Part shown: one piece after another, positions 1-9,576 of the stretch
How positions within the stretch are numbered: the stretch's first letter is position 1
Layout: every line of letters starts with the position of its first letter
DNA from: Oehlia diaphana
Lineage: Eukaryota; Glomeromycota; Glomeromycetes; Glomerales; Glomeraceae
Length of the DNA stretch: 57,654 nucleotides
Direction: 5' to 3'
Assembly: GCA_003833135.1 (NCBI GenBank)
Contig: QZLH01000185.1
Span: forward strand, 68,958 to 126,611
Program-made: the position numbers and the translations under genes
Notes under the pieces: model-generated
Told to the model about the DNA's origin: nothing
The model's input: only the letters and a program-made list of their open reading frames with translations
The model's database searches: none

Positions 1-250
1 TTGTTCGGAATTTGGTTATGTCCAGAGATTGTCTAGTTCAAATTGTCTGAATTTTGTTATGTCCGGAATTTGTCCAGGTTTGTTTGTCCTGAAATTGTCC
101 TGAATTATAATACTGGACATATTCTGGATAGAAACTGGACATTAAAAAATTTTGAAAATTAAATTGTGTCAAACAACTGGACAATTTCCGGACGTATCAA
201 ATATTTTCTGGACTATTTCCGGACATTACATAGACAATTTCTGGACATTT
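1..250. repeat. Truncated foldback repeat built of TGTCCGGAAATTGTCC-like subrepeats
   Basis: The first 250 bases hold many variants of TGTCCGGAATTTGTCC. In roughly 1-115 they read as 'TTGTCC', and from about 110 to 250 they read as the complement 'GGACAATTTCCGGAC'. The two halves can therefore fold on each other around position 115. This looks like one end or all of a non-autonomous foldback element cut by the window edge. No terminal duplication can be seen because the left end is missing. Confidence 0.5.
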
Positions 251-1698
251 ACTTTTTATAGGGAAAACGTATCTTTCAGTATAAAAACGTATCTTCTTTT
301 TTTATAGGAAGGTACTGTATAAGATAACTTTGCTTTTTTTGTATTGACATTTAATTTATAAATACAGAGACAAACACTTAATTGAACTATATGAGAAATG
401 GAAGATGTATTTTATATGGTACATGAATGGTAATAATGAGGTAAAAAATCAGCGTTAAAAATTATCTAATAATAAGTAAAAAGCTATGTCAGTGAACTTG
501 CGGTTATTTTGACCATTTTGGTATAAAGGTAGGGGAAGCGACAATTAATCTTAAAAAGACAGAAAAAATATCACCCACGAACTTTAGAAATTATTCTAAT
601 ATTTACATATTTGCAGTAGGTAGTATTAACAATCATGTATTGGAGTATGCGGGCTTGGTAATACAATTAGAACTTAAAGTATATAACGTATGTAATTAAC
701 TCCATTGTTGTAATTAAACATGGCGCAGTAATTTATCAATATTTCCAATATTTCCTCATTAAGGAATTTTTCTATATAGATGACTTTTTCATAACATTAA
801 ATGGCTCATATTACTGCACCATCTGTATCTGCAGTTTTATTATGACGCTGCAGAACCATCAACTTTTATAATGAGATATCACTTTCATGTAAAAGGAGTT
901 TGTTTTACAGTTTATTAGTAAAACGCCATTATTTTAGATGTTGTCATATAATAAACTTTCTAGGCCATAAGATTGTAGACAACCTTGGTTTATTGGAAAT
1001 GAAATAAATCTATATCATATACTTTTGTATTACCAGATTAGATTTTTACATATTATAAGGTATTTCTCTTCATTAATCTGCTTCATTTCTCTTTGTGGAG
1101 AGCATATCTGTGCTTTGGCTTATTTAATTATAGTCTAAGATCCCGTTAAAATCAATTTGAAATTTTTTAGGGCTTTTATCAAATTATTTGGTATTGTACA
1201 ACTTTTAATTACAAGAATGTATAAAAAATTGCAATGTTTTTGGAATTATTTTTAAAGGAAGTTAAACATTGATTCAATTAATTTTCAAATGACTGGGTTC
1301 GTATAAGAAAAAAATTGTTTTATGAATTATTAAACTATTTCATTCCATTTTAATTTTAATTTATTTTAATCAAGGGAACTTTTAAACGATAAAATATTTC
1401 GAATATTCGTTAAAAAAAAAAAAAAAATATTTTCTACATTTTTTTTTTGATCGACATACCTGATTACTGATACGGTGAATTCCGAAAAAAAAAAAATTAA
1501 AGTTTTAATAAAACAGGACAAAACCAAGTTTTTGTTTATCAATTCCTTATAAAGTAATGATAATCAAAGCGTACAGTACAAAAAATCTTTTTCCCCATTT
1601 TTCAAAAAAAAAAAAAAAAAAAAAATTTCATTGTTTTAGGTTTATTTTACTTGTTGTAATTTTTTTTAAACCAATTTTCTTATAACATTTCTGTAAAC
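251..1698. other. Intergenic, upstream of the Smr-Sel1 gene
   Basis: AT-rich DNA without a supported gene. The last 100 bases before the ATG at 1699 contain a long A tract (about 1604-1625) followed by TTTCATTGTTTTAGG. A similar tract plus TTTCATTGTTTCAG recurs at about 9772-9798, so this may be a promoter or leader pattern. No TATA box was convincingly identified. Confidence 0.4.
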
Positions 1699-3078
1699 AT
1701 GACTGATACATTAGAAAACTCAGAAAATGATAAGATTTCTACTGGACTTTCTGATATCTTATCTTTTGATACTTTAAGTTTAGATGCTCAATCATTTAAA
1801 ACTGTTAGTACAAAATATATTTCAGAAATAAATATCTCATTTACATCCGCTGAAGAAAAACCTTTTTATAATAAAAATTTGAAAAAATTTGTAATATCTC
1901 TTATAGATAAGATAACAAATCCTTCAGAGTTAATAAAGAAAGTCAAAATTGATATAAAAAAATGGAAGTCAGAAGATAAAGAAAGGAAAAAGAAAAATAA
2001 GCATATCGAATTTTTAGGTTATTACGAATGTTTAAATACTTCAGAATTATTAAAACCAAAAATTTCTTTATCTACTGCTAGAATTGATTTTCATGAAGGA
2101 GAAACTGTTGATGAAGCGAAAAACATAGTTATTACAAAAATTCAAAATGTTCCTTACGTCGAAAATGCTTCACTTTTTATTATTACAGGTAAAGGTAGTA
2201 TACGTTGGAATAGTAGTGGAAAATTAAATAAAAATTTTCCTGAATGGATAAAAGATGAATCAATTATAAATTTAGTTGATGGTGGACCTATAAAAGGTGA
2301 AGGTACTTATGAAGTATTTATAAAAAGGATTCATAATGGTGAAAATAATGAAAGTAATAATTTTTATACAATTGATGATAAAGTTTTAAAAGAATGGAAA
2401 GAAAAAGCTAAAAAAAATAGTGATATAAAATATAAGATGGCATTAGCGGGTTATTATATGAAAGGTCCAAAAGAAAATCATGAGGAAGCTAAGTCTTGGT
2501 ATAAAAAAGCTGAAAAATTAGGTTCTCTTGAAGCAAAATTATGTTTGGGTTATATGCATTCTATTGGTAAATTACATTTTGACCCAAAGAAAGCAAAAGA
2601 TTTATTTAAAGGCATTATAAATAAAATAGAAACCCCTAATAATGATGAAGAAAAAGAATTATCTAGAATTGCTATGAGGAATATGGCATTAATATATCAT
2701 AATAGTCATTTAAAAAGGCCTTTAGAAGTGAGTAATCTTACTAAAGTGAAAAAAGTAAGTGATTTAAAAGTTAATAATTTAGCTAAAATTAAGTTAAAAA
2801 GAGCTTTTAAGTGGTATGAAAAATCTTTTAACTTGTATGATAGTCAATCCGCTTATAATCTTGGTTTACTTTATGAAAGTGATGATGGTATTAAAAAGGA
2901 TGATAAACAGGCTGAATATTATTTTAGAAAGGCTGTTGAATTTAGTAATAATAATAATATCAATGATATCTTCGCCAAGAAAAAATTAGGAAAGATTTTA
3001 TCTAATAAAGAAGATGTGGATGAAAAAATGGAAGGGCTTAGATTATTGACTGAAGCTGCGAGTATTGGGTTAGAATGA
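1699..3078 (+). CDS. Smr-like domain protein with Sel1-like repeats
   Basis: A single uninterrupted exon encodes 459 residues. Residues about 127-210 resemble an Smr domain: 'IDFHEGETVDEAK' at 129-141 matches the LDxH...T-V-EA pattern, 'LFIITGKG' at 159-166 matches the TGxG motif, and 'GEGTYEVFIKR' at 200-210 matches the closing glycine strand. Smr domains are nucleic-acid binding or nicking modules. Residues about 245 onward contain three or four Sel1-like helical repeats ('KMALAGYYMKG', 'EAKSWYKKAEKLGSLEAKL', 'SAYNLGLLYESDDGI', 'QAEYYFRKAVEF'), which normally make protein-binding superhelical scaffolds. The N-terminal 120 residues are charged and unassigned. The start is the first ATG after a leader-like T/A-rich stretch. 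No signal peptide or membrane segment is seen. The next recognisable sequence is kinase relic DNA, so it shares no obvious unit with its neighbours. Sel1 repeats are secure; the Smr call rests on motif matching by eye. Confidence 0.8.
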   Translation: MTDTLENSENDKISTGLSDILSFDTLSLDAQSFKTVSTKYISEINISFTSAEEKPFYNKNLKKFVISLIDKITNPSELIKKVKIDIKKWKSEDKERKKKNKHIEFLGYYECLNTSELLKPKISLSTARIDFHEGETVDEAKNIVITKIQNVPYVENASLFIITGKGSIRWNSSGKLNKNFPEWIKDESIINLVDGGPIKGEGTYEVFIKRIHNGENNESNNFYTIDDKVLKEWKEKAKKNSDIKYKMALAGYYMKGPKENHEEAKSWYKKAEKLGSLEAKLCLGYMHSIGKLHFDPKKAKDLFKGIINKIETPNNDEEKELSRIAMRNMALIYHNSHLKRPLEVSNLTKVKKVSDLKVNNLAKIKLKRAFKWYEKSFNLYDSQSAYNLGLLYESDDGIKKDDKQAEYYFRKAVEFSNNNNINDIFAKKKLGKILSNKEDVDEKMEGLRLLTEAASIGLE

Positions 3079-4316
3079 ATAATTTGCTAATTGAGAAAAT
3101 TTTGAAAATACCATATATTGTATCCAAATTTAGCCGATTAAGGCGATAAGATAGAATACGATATATTTTTAAGTTGTCAAACTAAATTATGGTTGTTTTA
3201 TCATATTGTAAAAAGGTTTAGGGATATTTTGACTAATGTTATTTATAGTTGGATTATTTATAATTATATATGTTATTAAGAAAATTATTGTTGTTTTTTT
3301 TTTTACTTTATTAATATGCGATTAAAGTATAAATAAATAAATATTTTTATTGATATATATGTTATTATTTTATCACGCCAAGAATCATTATTAAAAAGTT
3401 TCTTTTAACAGATTTGAGGATAGGATAAATTATTAAATCGATATTAAAATACGTCAACAAGTTACCGTATATTTTTAATTTGCAGTTCAGGAACGACGGA
3501 ACAATTTATCCGGTTTAGTCAAATACGTAAGAGTTCATTATTTATAGTCCACTTATGATAATAAGCTAATTAAAGTATTATATCTAATAAAAATGACTTG
3601 TTTACGCTTAAACCATTAACTTAATGGAATATATTTTTTCCTCGGCTCTTAATAAATTATCGTATTTAAAAATCATGCAAATCACAGCTCGATTATATCA
3701 TTAATAAAGGATATTAATAATGAATGATTTCTTCCTTTTCAAAAAATGGGGCGACAGATAATAAAAAGAAAAGAATTTTGCGAAGAAAATTGTTAATTTA
3801 TTTTCATTCTAAAATTTCGTGATATGAAAATTATCAATGATTGATCCGAAAAAAAAAAATTGATCACGTTTGTTAGTCACGTGTAATATAATTAATATAA
3901 TTTGATTGGATATACACGTGATTAGTAACTCCATTAATTAAAACGTTCTTTTCCAGTTTCTTTGTTGGATGATTGTACCGCAGTATTAACAGTGGAAAAT
4001 TGAAGTAGTGTATATTTTAACATTTCCATTATTTCTGTTTTTATCCGATAGAACTTATTAAATGTCATTAATTACTTTTATAAAAACTGGTTTATAACGC
4101 CTACATTATAAGCAACTTACATATAAATAAGTCTTTTAAAAATCATTTATAAACTTTATATTGATCCTATACTAATAAAATTATGCAGTGATTACTTTTT
4201 ACATTTAGTAATTACAAACTACGGACTAAAATTTTTGCCAGATATAAATATGGTTAAGTATGATAATGGTTATGAGAATAATAAAAGAAATAAAACAACT
4301 CTTTCTCTAGTGACGT
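3079..4316. other. Intergenic, AT-rich
   Basis: No gene is supported. Two CACGTG E-boxes (3878-3883 and 3915-3920) sit in an imperfect inverted repeat (TTAGTCACGTGTA and its near complement). Nothing else stands out. Confidence 0.35.
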
Positions 4317-4456
4317 AACGTAAGAATTTGGATTATGTGAAGAATTTAAACAACTTAATACTAAAAAAAACATGCACTGTACATTTTCAAGAGTTGAAAG
4401 ATTGGAATTTCGATACTCTATCTTTATTAATTAATTCCAAGAATCTCAAAAATCAA
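4317..4456 (+). pseudogene. Small relic of a kinase N-terminal exon
   Basis: This stretch can be aligned by eye with the N-terminal exon of K1 some 700 bases downstream. It has the counterpart of 'GLCKECKQ' (read here as G-L-C-E-E-F-K-Q), then 'CATTTTCAAGAGTTG', 'GATTGGAATTTCGATA' and 'TCCAAGAATCTCA'. Only about 140 bases remain. They are heavily mutated and contain no glycine loop or catalytic region. The fragment shows that another copy of the family once lay here. Confidence 0.45.
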
Positions 4457-4883
4457 TCCATAATAATTCCAACCGACATTACGTAATTTTAGTGAAATTC
4501 GTGCAGATTCACTTGACCTATATATATTTTGTCATTAACCTAATTAATCGATTAAGATATGTGTGAAAATTAATTATCATGAAACATAGGTTAATTAGAG
4601 GCGCAGCTAAAATTACCTTTAATTTCTATTTTTTGGGTATATGAGTTGCGTTATTGCATAACATTACTTAATAAGCTTAATAACTTTTTAAACTTTTGAA
4701 TGTTGTAAAATGACACGCTAAACTTTTCCAGTTATTCCGATATAAATAAATATTCGTTTCATTTTCAACATATTCACTTTAACTGAAATTGTTTTTTTAC
4801 TTTTATTTTTTTAAAGTTTTATTTTATATCAAAACAATTAATTATTCTATATTTTTCTATTGAAATTTTAATTTCATATTATT

Positions 4884-5815
4884 ATGGAACAAAAATATAT
4901 TAGTATCGATACATTTGAACAAATAAAAGTTTTTCACTTATTATTAATTTATCAATTATCAATTTTTATTCTTCAGTTAAATCCCAATATTTAAAATTAA
5001 AAGAACATTATAAAGAGAATGGTTTATGTAAAGAATGTAAACAATCTAATACTAGTTATAATTGGTGTCAATTATATAATATTAACCATTTTCAACAAAA
5101 TTCTAAAAAATTGGACAAGTGGAAATTTCGACGTTGGTAAATTAATTCAAGAATCTCAATTTAATGCATAAAATCCTTATGAAAATTTAGAATGGATTGA
5201 ATATGATAAATTTGAAGATATTGAATATATTGCAAAAGGAGGTTTTGGATAAATATATAGAGCAATTTGAAAGGATGATGAAATAAGAAGATAGTGAGAT
5301 TGTGAAACAAATTAATGGAATAGATATGGAAAAATAATTGTTGCTTTAAATGTTTAAATAATTCAAAAGATATAATGCTAGAATTTTTAAATGAGGTAGT
5401 AATATTATATAAAATATTAATTTTTACTGTATAATATTTTAATGATATTAATAATAGATTAATTCACACTTGAAAGTAAATAATTCAGCTTGTATTATTA
5501 AAATTTATGGTATCAATAAAGATTCTAAATCAAATAATCCCCTGATAGTAATGGAGTATACAGATTATGGTAATTAAGACGAAATTAGATAATTTCAATT
5601 TATTAAGCTTGAAGAACTCGATATTTTGAGTGATATTGCATATGACCTTTATAATATTCATAAAGTGGGATTAACTCATCGAGATTTTCATAGTGGTAAC
5701 ATATTAAAGGTTTACTCAGTTACGCCAATAATACTGATTTGGGATTATGCAAACCAGCGAATGAGAGTATTATCACATGTAGCACCCGAGGTTTAAAAGG
5801 AAGAAAATTATAAAT
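4884..5815 (+). pseudogene. TKL-type kinase pseudogene K1
   Basis: The copy opens with 'MEQKYISIDTFEQIK' at 4884 but leaves frame within 40 codons. Recognisable segments are 'YKENGLCKECKQ', 'NWCQ', 'KNWTSGNFDVGKLIQESQ', 'LEWIEYDKFEDIEYIAKGG', the intron boundary at about 5396-5457, 'IIKIYGINKDSKSNNP', 'GLTHRDFHSGNILK' (catalytic HRD with its Asp) and 'VAPEV'. In-frame stops follow 'QFNA', replace the residue after 'GGFG', and replace a Trp in 'AIWK'; several frameshifts are present. Homology ends soon after the APE motif, so the C-lobe is missing. It belongs with K3 and K4 (N-terminus MEQKY or MKQKY) rather than with the K2 type. It cannot give a working kinase. Confidence 0.85.
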
Positions 5816-6540
5816 GACCTGATTTATATTAATACTTGTTGATAACATTATGTAAAGAATTATTTATTACTATGCTTTATTTATGTCTAATTAATGCAAA
5901 TATAAATTAAATTCAACAGATCGTAGATATAGATAGCGTTTTAAATGATGGTCGTCATTTTATTATCCCCTGGCACCACTTACACGATTATGCAAATATA
6001 GTTATTAAATACTATTTCGCTTTAGAAGCACTAAAGAAATATAAATTAACAAAAAAGTTCACGTTAATAAAGAGAATGATGTTAAGATAAATGGAAATTT
6101 TTAATTATTTATGTTTTTTTTTATATATTACTGTAACAATAATTATTTTTATTTACCAGCGGTTGAATTTTTCTTTCGTGAACATGAATGATCATATATT
6201 ATATATAATTGAATTCATTTTTTTCCTAATAATAACCAAAAAATTTTATTTTGGTTTATATTTATTGAAACTTGAAACATATAAAAGGTTTATCATTATC
6301 ACATTATCAATAATAGCATGCTCCAAAAATTAAAATAACTTAAAATCATATTAGAATTGTTTAGGTTAAAAATTTCTATATAAATATATTATCAAATTAA
6401 CTTGATATCTGTGTACTGTACAGAAATCTCATAATATAATGATGATCACAATAACAAATATTAATTTTGACGATTATTTTTTGTGAAATTTGTATTACGT
6501 AGAATATAAAAAGAAATTTCTTTGACGGAATTATCTTCAT
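5816..6540. other. Intergenic between K1 and K2
   Basis: No supported gene. An 80-codon open frame at 6091-6333 encodes a Phe/Ile-rich hydrophobic peptide typical of AT-rich noncoding DNA. It has no family resemblance and I do not call it a gene. Confidence 0.4.
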
Positions 6541-6665
6541 CAGCTGATTTTTTGAACGCCCAAGGTTTGTCGATCGCTGCTGTGCGACTATAATGCGTTT
6601 TATAATGCCGTGGTTTTTTTTTTTTAAAATAAAAAATCTTTTTACTCTGTTTAAACATAGAGTTA
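6541..6665 (+). promoter_or_regulatory. Conserved kinase-family promoter module of K2
   Basis: In gene orientation this holds CAGCTGA (6541-6547), then the box GTCGATCGCTGCTGTGC with flanks (about 6564-6597), then a T-tract/A-rich junction (about 6608-6635) and a CTGTTTAAACATA leader just before the ATG. The same blocks in the same order precede K6, K8 and K10, and in eroded form K5, K7 and K9, while the DNA between them has diverged. This suggests a transcription-factor site or core promoter. Function is inferred from conservation among paralogues only. Confidence 0.65.
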
Positions 6666-8323
6666 ATGTCACTTTTATTATCCAAAAATGTGGAAGAATT
6701 TAAGCTCAGTGATGATGCAATTGAACAAATAAAAGAATTTGACCACGAATACCCAACTAAAGAACAAAGTTTGCTAATTGATAAGCTAATATTAAATGAA
6801 GAATTAAAAGAACGTTATAAAAGGAATGGTTTATGCGAGGAATGTAAGCAGCTTAATACTGATATACATTGGTGTAAATCATGTAATTCGAAACATTTTC
6901 AACAAAATTTCAAAAATTGGACTAGTGGAAATAATGAAGTTGATAAGCTTATTCAAAAAGCACAACTTAAAGCTAAAAATTTTGAAAATATTTTGGAGTG
7001 GATTGAATATGATAGATTTGAAAATGTTGAATATTTGACCAAAGGAGGATTTGGAATTATTTATAAAGCAATTTGGAAAGATGGTTATATACTAGAATGG
7101 GATTTTGTAAATAATAAATGGATAAGAAGTAAACATTGGGGTAGGAATTACGAAAATTTTCCAGTTGTCTTAAAATGTTTACATAATTCACAAGATATTA
7201 CAGTTGATTTTTTAAGAGAAGTAAGTTATTTATTTATGTATAATTTTTTAGATATTTTCTTTTGTAAGTACTAAACTGACTATTATTTGTCATTATATAT
7301 GAATTTCCATTTTTAGATTGAATTACATACTACGATTTCTTCGGATAATGTAACTTATTGTTTTGGTATTACTGAAGATCCAGAATCTAATGATTTTATG
7401 ATGGTAATACCATATTCAACAAATGGTAGTTTGAGACAATATTTAAATAATAGGTTTAATTCAATGGAATGGAAAAGAAAGCTTGACATTTTACAAAATA
7501 TTGCAAAAGGACTTAAGGATATTCATAGTCAAGGATTAATTCATAAAGATATTCATTGTGGTAATATATTAAGTAATTTTGAATTTATTCGTATTACTGA
7601 TTTAGGATTATGTCGGCCAGCAAATGTAAAATCTTCTCAAGATGAGTATAAAAAAGTATATGGAGTATTACCTTATGTAGCGCCTGAAGTTTTAAGAGGA
7701 AAAGAATATACTCATGAAAGTGATATTTATGCATTTGGAATTATTGCATATGAAGTCTGTACGGGACTTCCTCCTTATCATGATATTGCTCATGATAAAT
7801 TCTTAGCTATTAGCATTTGTCAAGGGCATAGGCCAAAATCTAATTATAAAATTCCTCAACTAATTTTGGACTTAATTAAACAATGTTGGGATGCTGATCC
7901 TTTAAAACGACCTAGGGCAAATGGATTACAGGATTTATTATATAATTTACATTATTCAAGTTATTCAGCAAGTAGGCGTGACCATGAAATCAATAAGCAA
8001 ATTAAAGAAGCAGATAAAATTAATGAGAAGTTTACTTCTACTTCATTACCATGTAATGGTACCACTCTTTCATATACTACAAATCCTCAAGCAGTTTACA
8101 CGAGTAGACTTTTAGACTTTAAAAATCTTCCAGAACCAGAAAATGCTATTGATAGTAAGGATGATGATAATTCATTCGAATGTTCAGGTAATTAACGTCT
8201 TAACTTTAATAGTTTATTTTCATAAAATTCTTGAAATTATTGATGTAAGATTATCTTTATCCTATAGAATCCATAGAAGCAATAGATTTCACTAAACTCA
8301 ACTTAGGTACTCAATTACATTAA
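6666..8323 (+). CDS. TKL-type protein kinase K2, intact, three exons
   Basis: Exons are 6666-7220, 7317-8187 and 8268-8323 (introns of 96 and 80 nt, both GT-AG), giving 493 residues. Residues 57-73 carry C-x2-C-x9-C-x2-C ('GLCEECKQ...WCKSCNSKHF'), a possible zinc knuckle. The kinase domain starts at the glycine loop 'KGGFGIIYKA' (126-135). Lys170 in 'VVLK' is the ATP lysine, Asp263 in 'HKD' the catalytic base, Asn268 and Asp280 ('DLG') the metal ligands, and 'APE' is at 307-309. The C-tail has 'TTNPQAVYTSRLLDFKNLPEPE', a family mark. Ending exon 2 at 8187 joins in frame to 'ESIEAIDFTKLNLGTQLH'; unspliced RNA would stop at 'SGN' (8195). The ATG at 6666 lies 8 codons upstream of the usual family start, which is GTG here. 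It should be a cytosolic Ser/Thr or dual-specificity kinase. The substrate is unknown. Confidence 0.88.
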
Positions 8324-8869
8324 TTTGCTTTATACATGTATAGATTTGCTAATAATATTAACAATTTGTTTAATAATTCATTTTATAGATAAAATCAGCT
8401 AAAGAAAAGAAAAGGAATATAAATTTCTTTATTAATATCTAGTGTTTACTATTTATTTTCTTTATTACTACTATAGTATATGTATTTTATTGGAATACTA
8501 GTATCGTACAGTTGTTTCGCATCGGGACTAATGTTTTTAATCATATTATATATGATAATTATAAACATTGGTATGAATAATTATAGATTCATTGTTTTAA
8601 TGAAAAATAAATAGTACTAGTACTATTTGTTGAAATAGTTTTTTTTATTTTATTCAAATTTAAATTTTAAAAATGATTTTTTTTATCTTTTTTGTGTTGA
8701 TGTAAATTTATAAAGACAATAATATCATATTATCTAATACAAAAAGATGTAAAAATGTATATCTGTGATTATTTCTGTGACCAATATATTTTTATCTATT
8801 TTAATTTTTAATTAGCTGTTATTTCTTGTGAAGGACGTTAGTTATGAGATCTCGTTGATGGTACTATGA

Positions 8870-8978
8870 GTATCTCCTGGTGAGAGATACAAATTCCTTG
8901 ACATTTTGTCAAGTTTTTTCTCTTTTTTTAGGATAATACAATATGGGAATAGGTTTAGAGGATATCCGTCTTAGACGG
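8870..8978. other. Cluster of three short perfect hairpins
   Basis: Three perfect stems lie within 110 bases: GTATCTC/GAGATAC (8870-8876 with 8884-8890), CTTGAC/GTCAAG (8897-8902 with 8908-8913, followed at once by six T) and CCGTCT/AGACGG (8966-8971 with 8973-8978). The base composition is richer in G and C than the surroundings. It might be a structured RNA gene, but it matches no RNA family that I recognise. Confidence 0.3.
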
Positions 8979-9459
8979 AGTTAGTTATTGAGTATATTGT
9001 ACATTAATATTTTTAATAAATATAGATTAGAAGTACTTAGTAATAAAGAAATGCGTTAGTACTAGAAAAAAAAAAATAGTTTTTATTTCAATTCATCATT
9101 ATTTTTTCTTTTTTGAACTTTATATATGTTAACAAATTAACAAAATAACTTCCCATTTTGTATTTCATTACTTTCTGCAGATGTCACTTTTTCCAAGGTT
9201 CTGAAAAATATAAAATATATTTTCATGATATTTTTCAAATTTTCAAAATAAAAAAATACATTAAATATATTATCAGTTATTATTTTCAATTTTCAATTTA
9301 TTCAATATTATCATAAATATCAGTTATATATATAAATGGTGATTTCTTTCTTTCTCATTATTATCAAATGTGTAATTATTTAAAAAGAATATACAGTAAC
9401 TAAAAAATAGTATTGCAATTTTAAAATTTTTACTATTTTATTATAGGTTTCTACTTCAA

Positions 9460-9576
9460 ATCACCGGGGGTGATCATCATCGTTGGCCAGAATTATCAAT
9501 TTTTACCGGCACTAATTTTTTTAATGCTGGTCGATTGTCATAATTACAGTCACCGGTGATCATCACCACGGTGATA
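9460..9576. mobile_element. Short foldback (MITE-like) element
   Basis: The left arm 'ATCACCGGGGGTGATCATC' (from 9460) is a near complement of the right arm 'GGTGATCATCACCACGGTGAT' (about 9554-9575). The 117-bp unit is richer in G and C than its flanks. The inner arms 'GGCCAGAATTATCAATT' and 'CGATTGTCATAATTACAG' extend the pairing loosely. No clear target duplication was found. Confidence 0.45.

Noticed and set aside
6091..6333. 80-codon hydrophobic open frame as a membrane protein gene
   Set aside because: Composition is that of AT-rich noncoding DNA, with no family match, no promoter block and no conservation in the other kinase flanks.
6397..6685. Antisense open frames over the K2 promoter, with a similar plus-strand frame at 50005-50208
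   Set aside because: The resemblance comes from the conserved promoter DNA itself; frames differ in length and have no codon-like conservation.
8837..8990. Spliceosomal RNA or box C/D snoRNA
   Set aside because: No conserved U-RNA segments were found, and C and D boxes are not both present with the right ends.
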